Positions 46,450 through 56,883 of a DNA stretch of 64,000 nucleotides are shown here, in pieces; the first letter of the stretch is position 1; every line of letters begins with the position of its first letter. The stretch lies in NCBI RefSeq assembly GCF_028010285.1, contig NZ_CP116304.1, positions 5,596,501 to 5,660,500 on the forward strand, given 5' to 3'. The notes beneath the pieces are model-generated. The model was given only the letters and a program-made list of their open reading frames with translations, had not been told where the DNA came from and made no database searches. The position numbers were made by a program, and so were the translations under genes. Source of the DNA: Pseudomonas sp. Q1-7. GTDB taxonomy: Bacteria > Pseudomonadota > Gammaproteobacteria > Pseudomonadales > Pseudomonadaceae.

Positions 46450-47790
46450 ATGACCAACGCCAATTCACCACAACCGGGCAGAATATCCAACAGCCTCGAT
46501 GACTTCTGGATGCCCTTTACCGCCAACCGCCAGTTCAAGGCCAATCCGCGCCTGCTGGAAAGCGCCGAAGGGATGTATTTCACCAGCAGCGACGGTCGCC
46601 AGGTGCTGGATGGTACCGCCGGCCTCTGGTGCTGCAACGCCGGCCACGGCCGCCGGGAGATTACCGAAGCGGTGAGCCGGCAGATCGCCAAGCTGGATTT
46701 CGCCCCCACCTTCCAGATGGGCCACCCGCTGCCCTTCGAGCTGGCCGAGCGCCTGGCCGACATCGCCCCCAAGGGCCTGAACAAGGTGTTCTTCACCAAC
46801 TCCGGTTCGGAGTCGGCGGACACCGCCCTGAAGATCGCTCTGGCGTACCAGCGCGCCATCGGCCAGGGCACCCGCACCCGTCTGATCGGCCGCGAACTGG
46901 GCTACCACGGCGTCGGCTTCGGCGGCATCTCGGTGGGTGGCATGGTCAACAACCGCAAGGCCTTCCCCGCCCTGCTGCCGAACGTGGACCACCTGCCGCA
47001 CACCCTGGACATCCAGCGCAATGCCTTCAGTCGCGGCCTGCCGGAATTCGGCATCGAGAAGGCCGATGAGCTGGAGCGCCTGGTCACCCTGCACGGAGCG
47101 GAGAACATCGCCGCCGTGATTGTCGAGCCCATGTCCGGTTCGGCCGGGGTGATCCTGCCGCCCGTGGGCTACCTGCAGCGCCTGCGCGAAATCACCCGCA
47201 AGCACGGCATCCTGCTGATCTTCGACGAAGTCATCACCGGCTTCGGCCGCGTCGGCCAGGCCTTCGCCGCCCAGCGCTGGGGCGTCCCCCCAGACCTCAT
47301 CACCTGCGCCAAGGGCCTGACCAACGGCGCCATCCCCATGGGTGCGGTGTTCGTTGCCGAAGAAATCTACCAGGCCTTCATGCAGGGACCGGAAAGCGCC
47401 ATCGAGTTCTTCCACGGCTATACCTATTCCGGACACCCGGTGGCCTGCGCCGCCGCGCTGGCGAGCCTGGACCTCTACCAGGGCGAGCGCCTGTTCGAGC
47501 GCGCCATCGAGCTGGAAGACTACTGGCAGGATGCGCTGCTGAGCCTGAGAGACATGCCCAACGTGATCGACGTCCGCGCGGTGGGCCTGGTAGGCGGCGT
47601 GCAGTTGGCGCCGAGCGCCGAAGGCGTGGGCAAGCGCGGCTTCCAGGTCTTCGAGCAGTGTTTCCGCGATGGCGTGATGGTGCGCGTCACCGGCGACACC
47701 ATTGCCATGTCGCCGCCGCTGATCGTGGAAAAGGAACAGATCGACATTCTCGTCGGCACCCTCGCCGACGCCATCCGCAAGGCCGCCTGA
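46450..47790 (+). CDS. Class III aminotransferase (omega-amino acid:pyruvate type)
   Basis: A 446-residue PLP transaminase. The PLP lysine lies in TCAKGLTNGAIPMGAVFV near residue 288, the cofactor-anchoring Asp in LIFDEVITGFGRVG, and a phosphate/glycine motif in FFTNSGSESADTAL. The SNGxW-like start region DDFWMPFTANRQFKANPR is typical of beta-alanine--pyruvate transaminases. In P. aeruginosa the gene beside kauB (PA5313, gabT2) is induced by amines and makes aldehydes or semialdehydes for KauB. It is cotranscribed with the cupin gene 14 bases downstream. Confidence 0.93.
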   Translation: MTNANSPQPGRISNSLDDFWMPFTANRQFKANPRLLESAEGMYFTSSDGRQVLDGTAGLWCCNAGHGRREITEAVSRQIAKLDFAPTFQMGHPLPFELAERLADIAPKGLNKVFFTNSGSESADTALKIALAYQRAIGQGTRTRLIGRELGYHGVGFGGISVGGMVNNRKAFPALLPNVDHLPHTLDIQRNAFSRGLPEFGIEKADELERLVTLHGAENIAAVIVEPMSGSAGVILPPVGYLQRLREITRKHGILLIFDEVITGFGRVGQAFAAQRWGVPPDLITCAKGLTNGAIPMGAVFVAEEIYQAFMQGPESAIEFFHGYTYSGHPVACAAALASLDLYQGERLFERAIELEDYWQDALLSLRDMPNVIDVRAVGLVGGVQLAPSAEGVGKRGFQVFEQCFRDGVMVRVTGDTIAMSPPLIVEKEQIDILVGTLADAIRKAA

Positions 47791-47804
47791 ACAGGGACCG
47801 CACC

Positions 47805-48170
47805 ATGAACATCCAGCAGATCGTCGACTTCGCCCAGGCCACCACCGCCCCGGAACACTATCGTCCGGCACCCGAGAAGGTCCTCAAGGGCGACCCCGAG
47901 CAAAGCGTGCGCAACCACTACGGCAGCCCTTGCGGGCAGTTCAATGTGGGCATCTGGGAGGGCGCCGTGGGCCATTGGACCGTGAGCTACACCGAGCACG
48001 AGTACTGCGAAATCCTCCAGGGCGTCTCGGTGCTCCGCGACGCGGACGGCAACGCCAAGACGGTCCGCGCCGGCGATCGCTTCGTCATCCCGGCCGGCTT
48101 CTCCGGCACCTGGGAAGTGCTGGAGCCCTGCCGCAAGGTCTACGTGATCTTCGAACAGGCCGCTTCCTGA
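47805..48170 (+). CDS. Cupin-domain protein (DUF861/EutQ-like)
   Basis: A 121-residue single-domain cupin with the two half-motifs around EHEYCEILQGVSVLRDADG and GDRFVIPAGFSGTWEV. The family often binds a metal, but the usual His ligands are partly replaced here, so activity is uncertain. It follows the transaminase by 14 bases and ends at a terminator, so it belongs to the amine-use unit. It may be a sensor or stabiliser of an intermediate. Confidence 0.88.
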   Translation: MNIQQIVDFAQATTAPEHYRPAPEKVLKGDPEQSVRNHYGSPCGQFNVGIWEGAVGHWTVSYTEHEYCEILQGVSVLRDADGNAKTVRAGDRFVIPAGFSGTWEVLEPCRKVYVIFEQAAS

Positions 48171-48201
48171 ACCTGATCGTCCCCAATGCTTGTCACCCTT
48201 C

Positions 48202-48225
48202 AGCCCGCCTCTGGCGGGCTTTTTT
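48202..48225 (+). terminator. Terminator after the cupin gene
   Basis: AGCCCGCC-TCT-GGCGGGCT is a perfect stem followed by TTTTTT. Confidence 0.92.
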
Positions 48226-48346
48226 ATGGACCTGGGCGAGAGACCAGCCCTTGTACTCCGTGCGATACCCATGCTGCCGCGTGAAGATCGATGAGTATCG
48301 CCAGCTCCCCCCATCCTGCGACTCCACGGCACGAATCGCAGGCATG

Positions 48347-48370
48347 AAAAAGCCCGCACTGGGCGGGCTT
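48347..48370 (-). terminator. Terminator after rpmG
   Basis: AAGCCCGC / GCGGGCTT stem with a five-base loop, followed on the minus strand by a T run. It lies 21 bases past the rpmG stop. Confidence 0.88.
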
Positions 48371-48390
48371 CTTCGCAAGGGCCGGATCAA

Positions 48391-48546
48391 TTACTTGATC
48401 TTGGCTTCCTTGTAGATCACGTGCTTGCGCACAACCGGATCGAATTTCTTGATTTCGATCTTGTCGGGAGTGGTGCGCTTGTTCTTGTCGGTGGTGTAGA
48501 AATGGCCGGTACCGGCACTGGACACCAGACGGATCAGTTCACGCAT
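48391..48546 (-). CDS. rpmG: 50S ribosomal protein L33
   Basis: A 51-residue ribosomal protein, [22 protein letters not shown]... ending VIYKEAKIK. It has no zinc-ribbon cysteines (C-minus form). It lies near the ribosomal E site. It follows rpmB after 10 bases in the conserved rpmB-rpmG pair. Confidence 0.97.
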   Translation of the reverse strand: MRELIRLVSSAGTGHFYTTDKNKRTTPDKIEIKKFDPVVRKHVIYKEAKIK

Positions 48547-48556
48547 GATTAGCTCC

Positions 48557-48793
48557 TTAAACCTTTTCGCCGCGAGCACGCAGCTCGCTCAGCACGGCAT
48601 CGATACCGCGCTTGTCGATGATACGCATGCCCTTGGCGGAAACGCGCAGACGCACGAAGCGCTTCTCGGACTCGACCCAGAAGCGATGGTGCTGCAGATT
48701 CGGCAGGAAACGACGACGGGTTTTGTTGTTTGCGTGGGAAATGTTGTTCCCAGTAGCCGGACCCTTACCGGTTACTTGACAGACTCTCGACAT
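48557..48793 (-). CDS. rpmB: 50S ribosomal protein L28
   Basis: A 78-residue protein that begins [29 protein letters not shown], the full L28 signature, and ends with a basic helix. It is the first gene of rpmB-rpmG. A strong sigma-70 promoter lies at 48941-48969, giving a leader of about 140 bases. Confidence 0.97.
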   Translation of the reverse strand: MSRVCQVTGKGPATGNNISHANNKTRRRFLPNLQHHRFWVESEKRFVRLRVSAKGMRIIDKRGIDAVLSELRARGEKV

Positions 48794-48940
48794 GCCTCAG
48801 CCCTCTAAACCACATGCCCAACCCGGCATGGGTTGGCCGCTTGAACTCTCAGATTATGGGCGCTGAAGCGCCCGTCTCGTCAGGGTCTTACCGGCCGCAC
48901 AAAGACTGCGAAAGACCGGGCCCCCAGAAAAGAGCGCTGC

Positions 48941-48969
48941 TTTATATCAGAAAGCCCCTAGTGCAGCAA
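48941..48969 (-). promoter_or_regulatory. Sigma-70 promoter of rpmB-rpmG
   Basis: On the minus strand TTGCTG is followed after 17 bases by TATAAA. This is close to consensus with ideal spacing, as expected for ribosomal genes. The rest of the 357-base gap (48794-49150) holds only a small hairpin (GGGCGCT-GA-AGCGCCC, near 48856) in the leader and the start region of the next rightward gene. Confidence 0.75.
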
Positions 48970-49150
48970 GGGCCGTAGCGTTTTACCCACAGGCCCGGCA
49001 GCGCCGCAATGGCGCCCACGCCGCCGCTGCGGGGCGGCTGCGACGGCGCGACCACTCGTCGCCAACCGTGCATTGTTCACCAGCCGGCCTTGGTCTAGGG
49101 TAAGGCCTTTGGCCCGCCATGGGTCACCCGCCATCGCAAAGGAGCCCGCC

Positions 49151-50725
49151 ATGCGTCTTGCCGCCCTTCCGCTGCTGCTCGCCCCCCTGCTCGCCCAGTC
49201 CGCCACCCTGAGCGTCTGCACAGAGGCCAGCCCCGAGGGCTTCGACGTGGTGCAGTACAACTCCCTGACCACCACCAATGCCTCGGCCGACGTGCTGATG
49301 AACCGCCTGGTGGAGTTCGACGCCCGGAACAGCCAGCTGGCGCCGAGCCTGGCGGAACGCTGGGAGATCGCCGCCGACGGTCTCTCCTACACCTTCCACT
49401 TGCGCCAGGGCGTGACCTTCCACAGCACCGACTGGTTCAAGCCCGGCCGCGCCTTGAATGCCGATGATGTGGTGTTCAGCTTCCAGCGCATGCTGGACCC
49501 GGCCAACCCCTGGCACAAGGTGGCCCAGAGCGGCTTCCCACATGCCCAGTCCATGCAGTTGCCGGCGCTGATCAAGCGCATCGAGAAACTCGACGAGCAT
49601 CAGGTGCGCTTCACCCTGAACAAGCCGGACGCCACCTTCCTCGCCACCCTCAGCATGGGCTTCGCCTCCATCTATTCGGCCGAGTACGCCGACCAATTGA
49701 TGAAGGCCGGCACCCCCGAGAAGCTCAACGCCCAGCCCGTCGGCACCGGCCCCTTCGTGCTGCGCCGCTTCCAGAAGGACGCCGCCGTGCGCTATGCCGC
49801 CAACCCGGACTACTTTGCCGGCAAACCCGGCATCGACGGCCTGGTCTTCGCCATCACTCCCGATGCCAACGTGCGCCTGCAGAAGCTGCGGCGCGGCGAA
49901 TGCCAGATCGCCCTGTCGCCCAAGCCGCTGGACGTGAGGTCCGCCGCCACCAACCCGGACATCCGGGTGATTCAGACCCCGGCGTTCATGACCGCCTTCG
50001 TCGGCATCAACAGCCAGCACCCGCCGCTGGACAAGCCGGAGGTGCGCCAGGCGATCAATCTCGCCTTCGACAAGCCGAGCTACCTCAAGGCCGTGTTCGA
50101 GGACAGCGCCAGCGCCGCCGACGGTCCCTACCCGCCGAATACCTGGAGTTACGCCAGCCAGTTGCCGGCCTACCCCCACGACCCGAAGAAAGCCAAGGCA
50201 CTGCTGGCCGAAGCCGGCTTCAAGGATGGCTTCAAGACCACCATCTGGACCCGCCCTTCCGGCAGCCTGCTGAACCCCAACCCGAGCCTCGGCGCCCAAC
50301 TCCTGCAAGCCGACCTGGCCGAGGTGGGCATCCAGGCGGAAATCCGCGTGATCGAGTGGGGCGAGCTGATCCGTCGCGCCAAGGCCGGCGAGCATGACCT
50401 GCTGTTCATGGGCTGGGCCGGCGACAACGGCGATCCGGACAACTTCCTCACCCCGCAGTTTTCCTGCGCCTCGGTGCAGTCCGGGCTCAACTTCGCGCGC
50501 TATTGCAACGCCGAACTCGACAAGCTGATCGCCGACGGCAAGACCCACACCGATCAGGATGAACGCACCACGCGCTACCGGCAGGCCCAGCAGATCATCC
50601 GCGAACAGGCCCTCTGGCTACCGCTCGCCCACCCCACCGCGTTCGCCCTGACCCGCGCCAACGTCGAGGGTTACCAGGTCAATCCCTTCGGCCGACAGGA
50701 CTTCTCCAGGGTGAAGCTGGACTAG
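49151..50725 (+). CDS. Dipeptide-binding protein (DppA/SBP_bac_5)
   Basis: A 524-residue periplasmic solute-binding protein of ABC peptide transporters. The signal peptide is MRLAALPLLLAPLLAQSA. The mature part starts TLSVCTEASPEGFDVVQYNS, as in DppA, with the family signature LAERWEIAADGLSYTFHLRQGVTFH. A disulfide pair is likely (Cys in SVCTEAS and GECQIALS). No permease genes are adjacent, so it must share a Dpp transporter encoded elsewhere. It is the positional counterpart of P. aeruginosa PA5317. Confidence 0.93.
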   Translation: MRLAALPLLLAPLLAQSATLSVCTEASPEGFDVVQYNSLTTTNASADVLMNRLVEFDARNSQLAPSLAERWEIAADGLSYTFHLRQGVTFHSTDWFKPGRALNADDVVFSFQRMLDPANPWHKVAQSGFPHAQSMQLPALIKRIEKLDEHQVRFTLNKPDATFLATLSMGFASIYSAEYADQLMKAGTPEKLNAQPVGTGPFVLRRFQKDAAVRYAANPDYFAGKPGIDGLVFAITPDANVRLQKLRRGECQIALSPKPLDVRSAATNPDIRVIQTPAFMTAFVGINSQHPPLDKPEVRQAINLAFDKPSYLKAVFEDSASAADGPYPPNTWSYASQLPAYPHDPKKAKALLAEAGFKDGFKTTIWTRPSGSLLNPNPSLGAQLLQADLAEVGIQAEIRVIEWGELIRRAKAGEHDLLFMGWAGDNGDPDNFLTPQFSCASVQSGLNFARYCNAELDKLIADGKTHTDQDERTTRYRQAQQIIREQALWLPLAHPTAFALTRANVEGYQVNPFGRQDFSRVKLD

Positions 50726-50779
50726 CGGGCCGTTGAAACACCAGGACGATGGCAACGCAGGTAGCCCTTCGACGACCGG

Positions 50780-51454
50780 CTAGACCCAACCGCGCTCCGC
50801 CATCGACAGCGGCTCTCCATCGCCAACGACGAAATGGTCGAGCACCCGCACGTCGATCAGCGCCAGCGCCTCCTTGAGACGCTGGGTCAGCTGGCGGTCG
50901 GCCTCGCTGGGCTCGGCGATTCCCGAAGGGTGGTTGTGACTGAAGATGAGCGCCGCCGCGTTGTGCGCCAGGGCGCGCTTGACCACCTGCCGCGGGTAGA
51001 CGCTGGCACCGTCGATGGTGCCGTGGAACAGCACCTCGAAGGCCAGCACACGGTGCTTGGCATCGAGGAACAGGCAGGCGAACTGCTCGTGCTGGCAATG
51101 GCGCAACTGCGCCTTGAGAAAATCGCGCACCGTCTGCGGACTCTCCATGGCCGAATCACGGCGCAATTCCTCGGCCAGGTGACGGCGGGCCATTTCCAGC
51201 ACCGCCTGCAATTGGGCGAACTTGGCCGGACCGAGGCCGAGGTGTTGGCTGAACTCCTGCAGCCCGGCTTCCAGCAGGGCGCGCAGGCTGCCGAAGTCGT
51301 TGAGCAGGTGGCGGGCGAGGTCGACGGCGCTACGTCCCGCCACCCCGGTACGCAGGAAGATCGCGAGGAGTTCGGCGTCGCTCAGGGCCGCCGCACCCAG
51401 TGTGAGAAGCTTCTCCCGCGGACGCTCCGCCGCGGGCCAATTGCGGATGCTCAT
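50780..51454 (-). CDS. radC: RadC-family JAB/MPN protein
   Basis: A 224-residue protein. The N-terminal helix-hairpin-helix region ([24 protein letters not shown]) is followed by a JAB/MPN domain with the metal motif [16 protein letters not shown] (HxH-x10-D) and an upstream catalytic Glu in [18 protein letters not shown]. The name radC comes from a mutation later assigned to recG; the function is unknown, perhaps DNA-linked. It has a strong GGAGGTGTC site before its ATG and is divergent from coaBC. Confidence 0.94.
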   Translation of the reverse strand: MSIRNWPAAERPREKLLTLGAAALSDAELLAIFLRTGVAGRSAVDLARHLLNDFGSLRALLEAGLQEFSQHLGLGPAKFAQLQAVLEMARRHLAEELRRDSAMESPQTVRDFLKAQLRHCQHEQFACLFLDAKHRVLAFEVLFHGTIDGASVYPRQVVKRALAHNAAALIFSHNHPSGIAEPSEADRQLTQRLKEALALIDVRVLDHFVVGDGEPLSMAERGWV

Positions 51455-51592
51455 GACACCTCCATGATTGAGCCGCGCCGCTGTTCCAGTGCGGTCGCTG
51501 TGCTATCTTAACCCACCTTTTTTGCGCGGCGATCGGCCTGGGGAGGCGCCTTCGCCGCAGCGCATCTTCAACCTTATAAAAAGGCAGGCCTA

Positions 51593-52801
51593 ATGCAGCG
51601 GCTCTATCGGAAACGCATCCTTCTGGGCGTGGGCGGCGGCATTGCCGCCTACAAGAGCGCCGAACTGGTTCGCCGCTTGCGCGATCAAGGCGCCGAGGTC
51701 CGTGTCGTGATGACTCAGGGCGGCCGCGAGTTCATCACCCCCCTGACCCTCCAGGCCCTCTCGGGGCACCCCGTCCACCTTGACCTGCTCGACCCCGCCG
51801 CCGAAGCGGCCATGGGCCACATCGAGCTGGCCCGCTGGGCCGACCTGGTGCTGATCGCCCCGGCCACCGCCGACCTGATGGCGCGCCTGGCCCAGGGTGT
51901 GGCGGACGACCTGCTGACCACCCTGGTGCTGGCCACCGATGCGCCGGTCGCCCTGGCTCCGGCGATGAACCAGGCCATGTGGCGCGACCCGGCCACCCAG
52001 GCCAACCTGGAAATCCTCTCCAAGCGCGGCCTGCGGCTGTTCGGCCCGGCCGCCGGCAGCCAGGCCTGCGGCGACGTCGGCCTCGGCCGCATGCTGGAGG
52101 CCGAGCAATTGGCCCAGCTCGCCGCCGACTGCTTCGAGCACCGCGCGCTCACCGGCCGGCATGTGCTGATCACCGCCGGCCCGACCCAGGAAAACATCGA
52201 CCCGGTGCGCTACATCACCAACCACAGCTCAGGAAAGATGGGCTTCGCCCTGGCCGAAGCAGCGGTGGAAGCGGGCGCCAAGGTGACCCTGATCACCGGC
52301 CCGGTACACCTGCCGACGCCGGACCGGGTCAATCGCATCGACGTCGTCAGCGCCCGCGACATGCTCGCCGCCTGCGAAGCGGCCATGCCCTGCGACCTGC
52401 TGATTGCCGCCGCCGCCGTGGCCGACTACCGCCCGGAAGTGGTCGCCCCGCACAAGATGAAGAAGGACCCGACCAGCGGCGAAGGCCTGCTGCTGCAGCT
52501 GGTACGCAACCCCGATATCCTCGCGACGCTCGCCAGCCGGCCCGACCGCCCCTTCAGCGTGGGCTTCGCCGCCGAGACCGAGAACCTGCTGGAGTACGCC
52601 TCGCGCAAGCTCAAGGACAAGAACCTCGACCTGATCGTCGCCAATGACGTGGCCAACCCCAGCATCGGCTTCAACAGCGAAGAGAACGCCATCACCGTCA
52701 TCGACCGCGAGCTGGCCCAGTCCAGCTTCGCCCAGACCAGCAAGGGCAAGATCGCCCGCCAGCTGATCACCTTCATCGCCGACCGCCTCAACCGGGCCTG
52801 A
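51593..52801 (+). CDS. coaBC: Bifunctional phosphopantothenoylcysteine synthetase/decarboxylase
   Basis: CoaBC makes 4'-phosphopantetheine, two steps of coenzyme A synthesis. The N-terminal FMN decarboxylase part (CoaC, about 1-190) starts LGVGGGIAAYKSAELVRRLR and has PAMNQAMW and the catalytic Cys in GSQACGDVGLGRM. The C-terminal synthetase part (CoaB, about 190-400) starts HVLITAGPTQENIDPVRYI, followed by TNHSSGKMGFALAEA. At 402 residues it is full length. dut follows after 6 bases. Confidence 0.97.
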   Translation: MQRLYRKRILLGVGGGIAAYKSAELVRRLRDQGAEVRVVMTQGGREFITPLTLQALSGHPVHLDLLDPAAEAAMGHIELARWADLVLIAPATADLMARLAQGVADDLLTTLVLATDAPVALAPAMNQAMWRDPATQANLEILSKRGLRLFGPAAGSQACGDVGLGRMLEAEQLAQLAADCFEHRALTGRHVLITAGPTQENIDPVRYITNHSSGKMGFALAEAAVEAGAKVTLITGPVHLPTPDRVNRIDVVSARDMLAACEAAMPCDLLIAAAAVADYRPEVVAPHKMKKDPTSGEGLLLQLVRNPDILATLASRPDRPFSVGFAAETENLLEYASRKLKDKNLDLIVANDVANPSIGFNSEENAITVIDRELAQSSFAQTSKGKIARQLITFIADRLNRA

Positions 52802-52807
52802 GACTCC

Positions 52808-53263
52808 ATGCACTCACTGCAAGCCAAGATCCTCGATTCCCGCCTTGGCAGCGAATTCCCGCTGCCGCAATACGCCACGCCGGGCTCCGCCGGCCTCGAC
52901 CTGCGCGCCATGCTCAAGGAGGAAATCGTCCTCGAGCCGGGCCAGACCGTCCTCATCCCGACCGGCCTGTCGATCCACATCGCCGATCCGGGCCTGGCCG
53001 CGCTGATCCTGCCCCGCTCGGGCCTGGGCCACAAACACGGCGTGGTGCTGGGGAACCTCGTCGGCCTGATCGACTCCGACTACCAGGGCGAACTGATGGT
53101 GTCCTGCTGGAACCGTGGCCAGACCGCCTTCCGCATCGCCATCGGCGAGCGCATCGCCCAGTTGGTGCTGGTGCCGGTGGTCCAGGCGCACTTCGAACTG
53201 GTCGACGAGTTCCACGAAAGCCAGCGCGGCGCCGGCGGCTTCGGTCACACCGGCAGCCACTGA
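52808..53263 (+). CDS. dut: dUTP pyrophosphatase
   Basis: Dut hydrolyses dUTP to dUMP, which keeps uracil out of DNA and feeds thymidylate synthesis. The 151-residue trimer subunit has the five family motifs, among them GSAGLDLRA (1), [10 protein letters not shown] (2), [11 protein letters not shown] (3), [10 protein letters not shown] (4) and [10 protein letters not shown] (5). It lies between coaBC and algC in the conserved order. Confidence 0.97.
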   Translation: MHSLQAKILDSRLGSEFPLPQYATPGSAGLDLRAMLKEEIVLEPGQTVLIPTGLSIHIADPGLAALILPRSGLGHKHGVVLGNLVGLIDSDYQGELMVSCWNRGQTAFRIAIGERIAQLVLVPVVQAHFELVDEFHESQRGAGGFGHTGSH

Positions 53264-53301
53264 CAGCCCCGAACCAGGACGAACCGCCCAGGAGACGTTC
53301 A

Positions 53302-55896
53302 GTGAAACTCTTCAAGCGCAGCAGCAAGGACGCCGCCCATAACGGATCGAACGGTCGGGCGTCCGCAACCAGGTCCGGCCAGCGGGCCGCCGACGACCTG
53401 CTCCCCGGTGCGCTGGCCGCCTTCGTGGGGATCGCCGCGGCCGGTGCCCTGCTCTGGTTCGGCGCCCTCGGCCCGGCCAAGCAGCATCAGGTCGAGCAGC
53501 TCAGCCAGGCCTGGGGCGGCAGCCAGGCCGCGACCCTGCGCCAGACCATCGGCCAACTGCAGGCCGATACCGCGGCGGCGGCCCATGACCCCAGCCTGAT
53601 CGCTGCCCTCCAAAGCGGCGACATCGGCCAACTGATGGCCGCCGAACGCGGCCTGGGCTACCGCGATGGCGTGGTCGACGCACACCTGAACCTGCCCGGC
53701 CAGGCCCAGCAGAACAGCCAGCGCGCCGCGCCGATGAACTTCGCCGCGCTGGACATGCTGCGCCGCCTGGAAAACGGCCAGAAACCCAGCCCGGAAGCCT
53801 ACAAGGTGGGCGAGCGCTGGCTGGTCTACAGCGCCGCGCCACTGCGCCTGAACGAACAGAGCGCGCCCCAGGGCACCCTGTTGCTGGTGTTCGACCTGGA
53901 ACGCCTGCTGCGCAGCCTGCCGCCGCTGCCGGCGGATATCGGCCAGCTGCAGCTGACCCAGCAATTCAGCAACGCCCCGGCCCAGATCCTGAGCCAGCGC
54001 GGACAGGCCGCCAGCGATGCTCCCATCGCCCTGGACAGCGGCAACCCGAACTGGAAGCTCAGCTTCACGCCGGGACCCGCTTTGACCCAGAGCGCCTTTT
54101 CTCCGCTGGTACTGGCCCTGGCCGCCCTGCTCGCCCTCGGTGGCGCCCTGCTCGGCCTGAAGCTCAGCCAGGGCGCCCTGCAACGCAAGCTGCGTGAAGA
54201 CGCCCAGCAGCTCAACCAACTGCTGCAAGAACTCTCGAACGGCAAGAGCGTCAAAGCCTTCAGCCTGCGCCTGCCGGCGCTGGACAGCCTGGCCCAGGCG
54301 CTCGCCCGCCAGACCCGGCGAAAACCCGAACCGACGCCAGGCAATGGCGCGGGCCTGACGGCCAGCGGCAACCCCACTGCCCCGACATCCGCCCGCCCGG
54401 CCGAATTGGCCAGCCCGCTTTTCCAAGATACCGACATCCTCGATATCGACATCCTCGACGAAGACCAGGACCTCCTGGGATTGGAGCAAGCCCCTGCGAT
54501 GACCAGCATCGAACAAATCGCCCCCAACCTCCCCGCCAGCATCTTCCGCGCGTACGACATCCGCGGCGTGGTCGGCGATACCCTCACCACCGAAACCGCC
54601 TACTGGGTCGGCCGTGCCATCGGTTCCGAGAGCCTGGCCCGTGGCGAACCCTGCGTCTCGGTCGGTCGCGACGGCCGCCTCTCCGGTCCCGAGCTGGTGC
54701 AGGCGCTGATCCAGGGCCTGCTGGACTGCGGCTGCCAGGTCAGCGACGTCGGCATGGTGCCGACCCCGGCGCTCTACTACGCCGCCAACGTGCTGGCCGG
54801 CAAGTCCGGCGTGATGCTCACCGGCAGCCACAACCCGCCGGACTACAACGGCTTCAAGATCATGGTGGCCGGCGAAACCCTCGCCAATGAGCAGATCACC
54901 GCGCTGCACACCCGCATCCAGAACAACGACCTGGCCAGCGGCGTGGGCAGTGTCGAGGCGGTGGACGTGCTCGACCGCTACTTCCAGGAAATCCGCGACG
55001 ACATCGCCATGGCCAGGCCCATGAAAGTGGTGGTGGACTGCGGCAACGGCGTGGCCGGCGTGATCGCCCCGCAACTGATCGAAGCCCTGGGCTGCACCGT
55101 GATCCCGCTCTACTGCGACGTCGACGGCACCTTCCCCAACCACCACCCGGACCCGGGCAAGCCGGAGAACCTGGAAGACCTGATCGCCAAGGTGAAGGAA
55201 GAGAAGGCCGACCTCGGCCTGGCCTTCGACGGCGATGGCGACCGCGTCGGCGTGGTGACCAACGAAGGCACCATCATCTACCCCGACCGCCTGCTGATGC
55301 TGTTCGCCAAGGACGTGGTTTCCCGCAACCCGGGCGCCGACATCATCTTCGACGTGAAGTGCACCCGCCGCCTGACCGCCCTCATCAGCGGCTACGGCGG
55401 CCGCCCGGTGATGTGGAAGACCGGCCATTCGCTGATCAAGAAGAAGATGAAGGAAACCGGTGCCCTGCTGGCCGGCGAGATGAGCGGACACATCTTCTTC
55501 AAGGAGCGCTGGTACGGCTTCGACGACGGCATCTACAGCGCCGCCCGCCTGCTGGAGATCCTCAGCCAGGACAAACGTGACGCCGAACTTGTGTTCTCGG
55601 CCTTCCCGAAAGACGTCTCCACTCCGGAAATCAACATCACCGTCACCGACGAGAGCAAGTTCCGCCTGATCGAGCGCCTGCAGCGCGAGGCCAACTGGGG
55701 CGAAGCCAACCTCACCACCCTCGATGGCGTGCGTGTCGATTATCCGAAGGGCTGGGGCCTGTGCCGCGCCTCCAACACGACGCCCGTGCTGGTGCTGCGC
55801 TTCGAGGCCGACACCGAGGAAGAGCTGGAGCGCATCAAGCAGGTGTTCCGCAGCCAGCTCACCCTCATCGCCCCCGAACTCAACCTGCCGTTCTGA
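53302..55896 (+). CDS. algC: Phosphomannomutase/phosphoglucomutase AlgC with membrane extension
   Basis: AlgC makes mannose-1-P and glucose-1-P for alginate, LPS, Psl and rhamnolipid synthesis. The catalytic part (residues ~400-864) begins MTSIEQIAPNLPASIFRAYDIRG. It has the phosphoserine loop LTGSHNPPDYNG, the metal loop FDGDGDRVG, and the sugar loop GEMSGHIFF. The GTG-started frame adds ~399 residues: a membrane segment near 33-55, a periplasmic-like domain, a second membrane segment near 265-290, and a flexible Asp-rich linker. P. aeruginosa carries a similar long frame. The internal ATG at 54499 gives the classical ~465-residue enzyme. Which form is made cannot be told from sequence. Confidence 0.95.
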   Translation: MKLFKRSSKDAAHNGSNGRASATRSGQRAADDLLPGALAAFVGIAAAGALLWFGALGPAKQHQVEQLSQAWGGSQAATLRQTIGQLQADTAAAAHDPSLIAALQSGDIGQLMAAERGLGYRDGVVDAHLNLPGQAQQNSQRAAPMNFAALDMLRRLENGQKPSPEAYKVGERWLVYSAAPLRLNEQSAPQGTLLLVFDLERLLRSLPPLPADIGQLQLTQQFSNAPAQILSQRGQAASDAPIALDSGNPNWKLSFTPGPALTQSAFSPLVLALAALLALGGALLGLKLSQGALQRKLREDAQQLNQLLQELSNGKSVKAFSLRLPALDSLAQALARQTRRKPEPTPGNGAGLTASGNPTAPTSARPAELASPLFQDTDILDIDILDEDQDLLGLEQAPAMTSIEQIAPNLPASIFRAYDIRGVVGDTLTTETAYWVGRAIGSESLARGEPCVSVGRDGRLSGPELVQALIQGLLDCGCQVSDVGMVPTPALYYAANVLAGKSGVMLTGSHNPPDYNGFKIMVAGETLANEQITALHTRIQNNDLASGVGSVEAVDVLDRYFQEIRDDIAMARPMKVVVDCGNGVAGVIAPQLIEALGCTVIPLYCDVDGTFPNHHPDPGKPENLEDLIAKVKEEKADLGLAFDGDGDRVGVVTNEGTIIYPDRLLMLFAKDVVSRNPGADIIFDVKCTRRLTALISGYGGRPVMWKTGHSLIKKKMKETGALLAGEMSGHIFFKERWYGFDDGIYSAARLLEILSQDKRDAELVFSAFPKDVSTPEINITVTDESKFRLIERLQREANWGEANLTTLDGVRVDYPKGWGLCRASNTTPVLVLRFEADTEEELERIKQVFRSQLTLIAPELNLPF

Positions 55897-56823
<927 letters not shown>

Positions 56824-56838
56824 GCGGAGCCACACCAG

Positions 56839-56862
56839 ACAGGCCGGAGCGATCCGGCCTGT
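56839..56862 (+). terminator. Terminator or attenuator after argB
   Basis: CAGGCCGGA / TCCGGCCTG is a perfect nine-base stem with a GCGA loop followed by TTGTCTTTC. It may reduce read-through from argB into the thioesterase gene. Confidence 0.75.
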
Positions 56863-56883
56863 TGTCTTTCAGGAGGCGACAAC

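Noticed and set aside
53302-54499. AlgR-binding sites in the algC extension
   Set aside because: I looked for CCGTTCGTC-like cores and found only partial matches (for example CTCGAACGG at about 54233), too weak to call.
53299-55491. A 730-codon open frame antisense to algC
   Set aside because: Same GC-driven shadow effect. The plus strand encodes the complete AlgC motifs.
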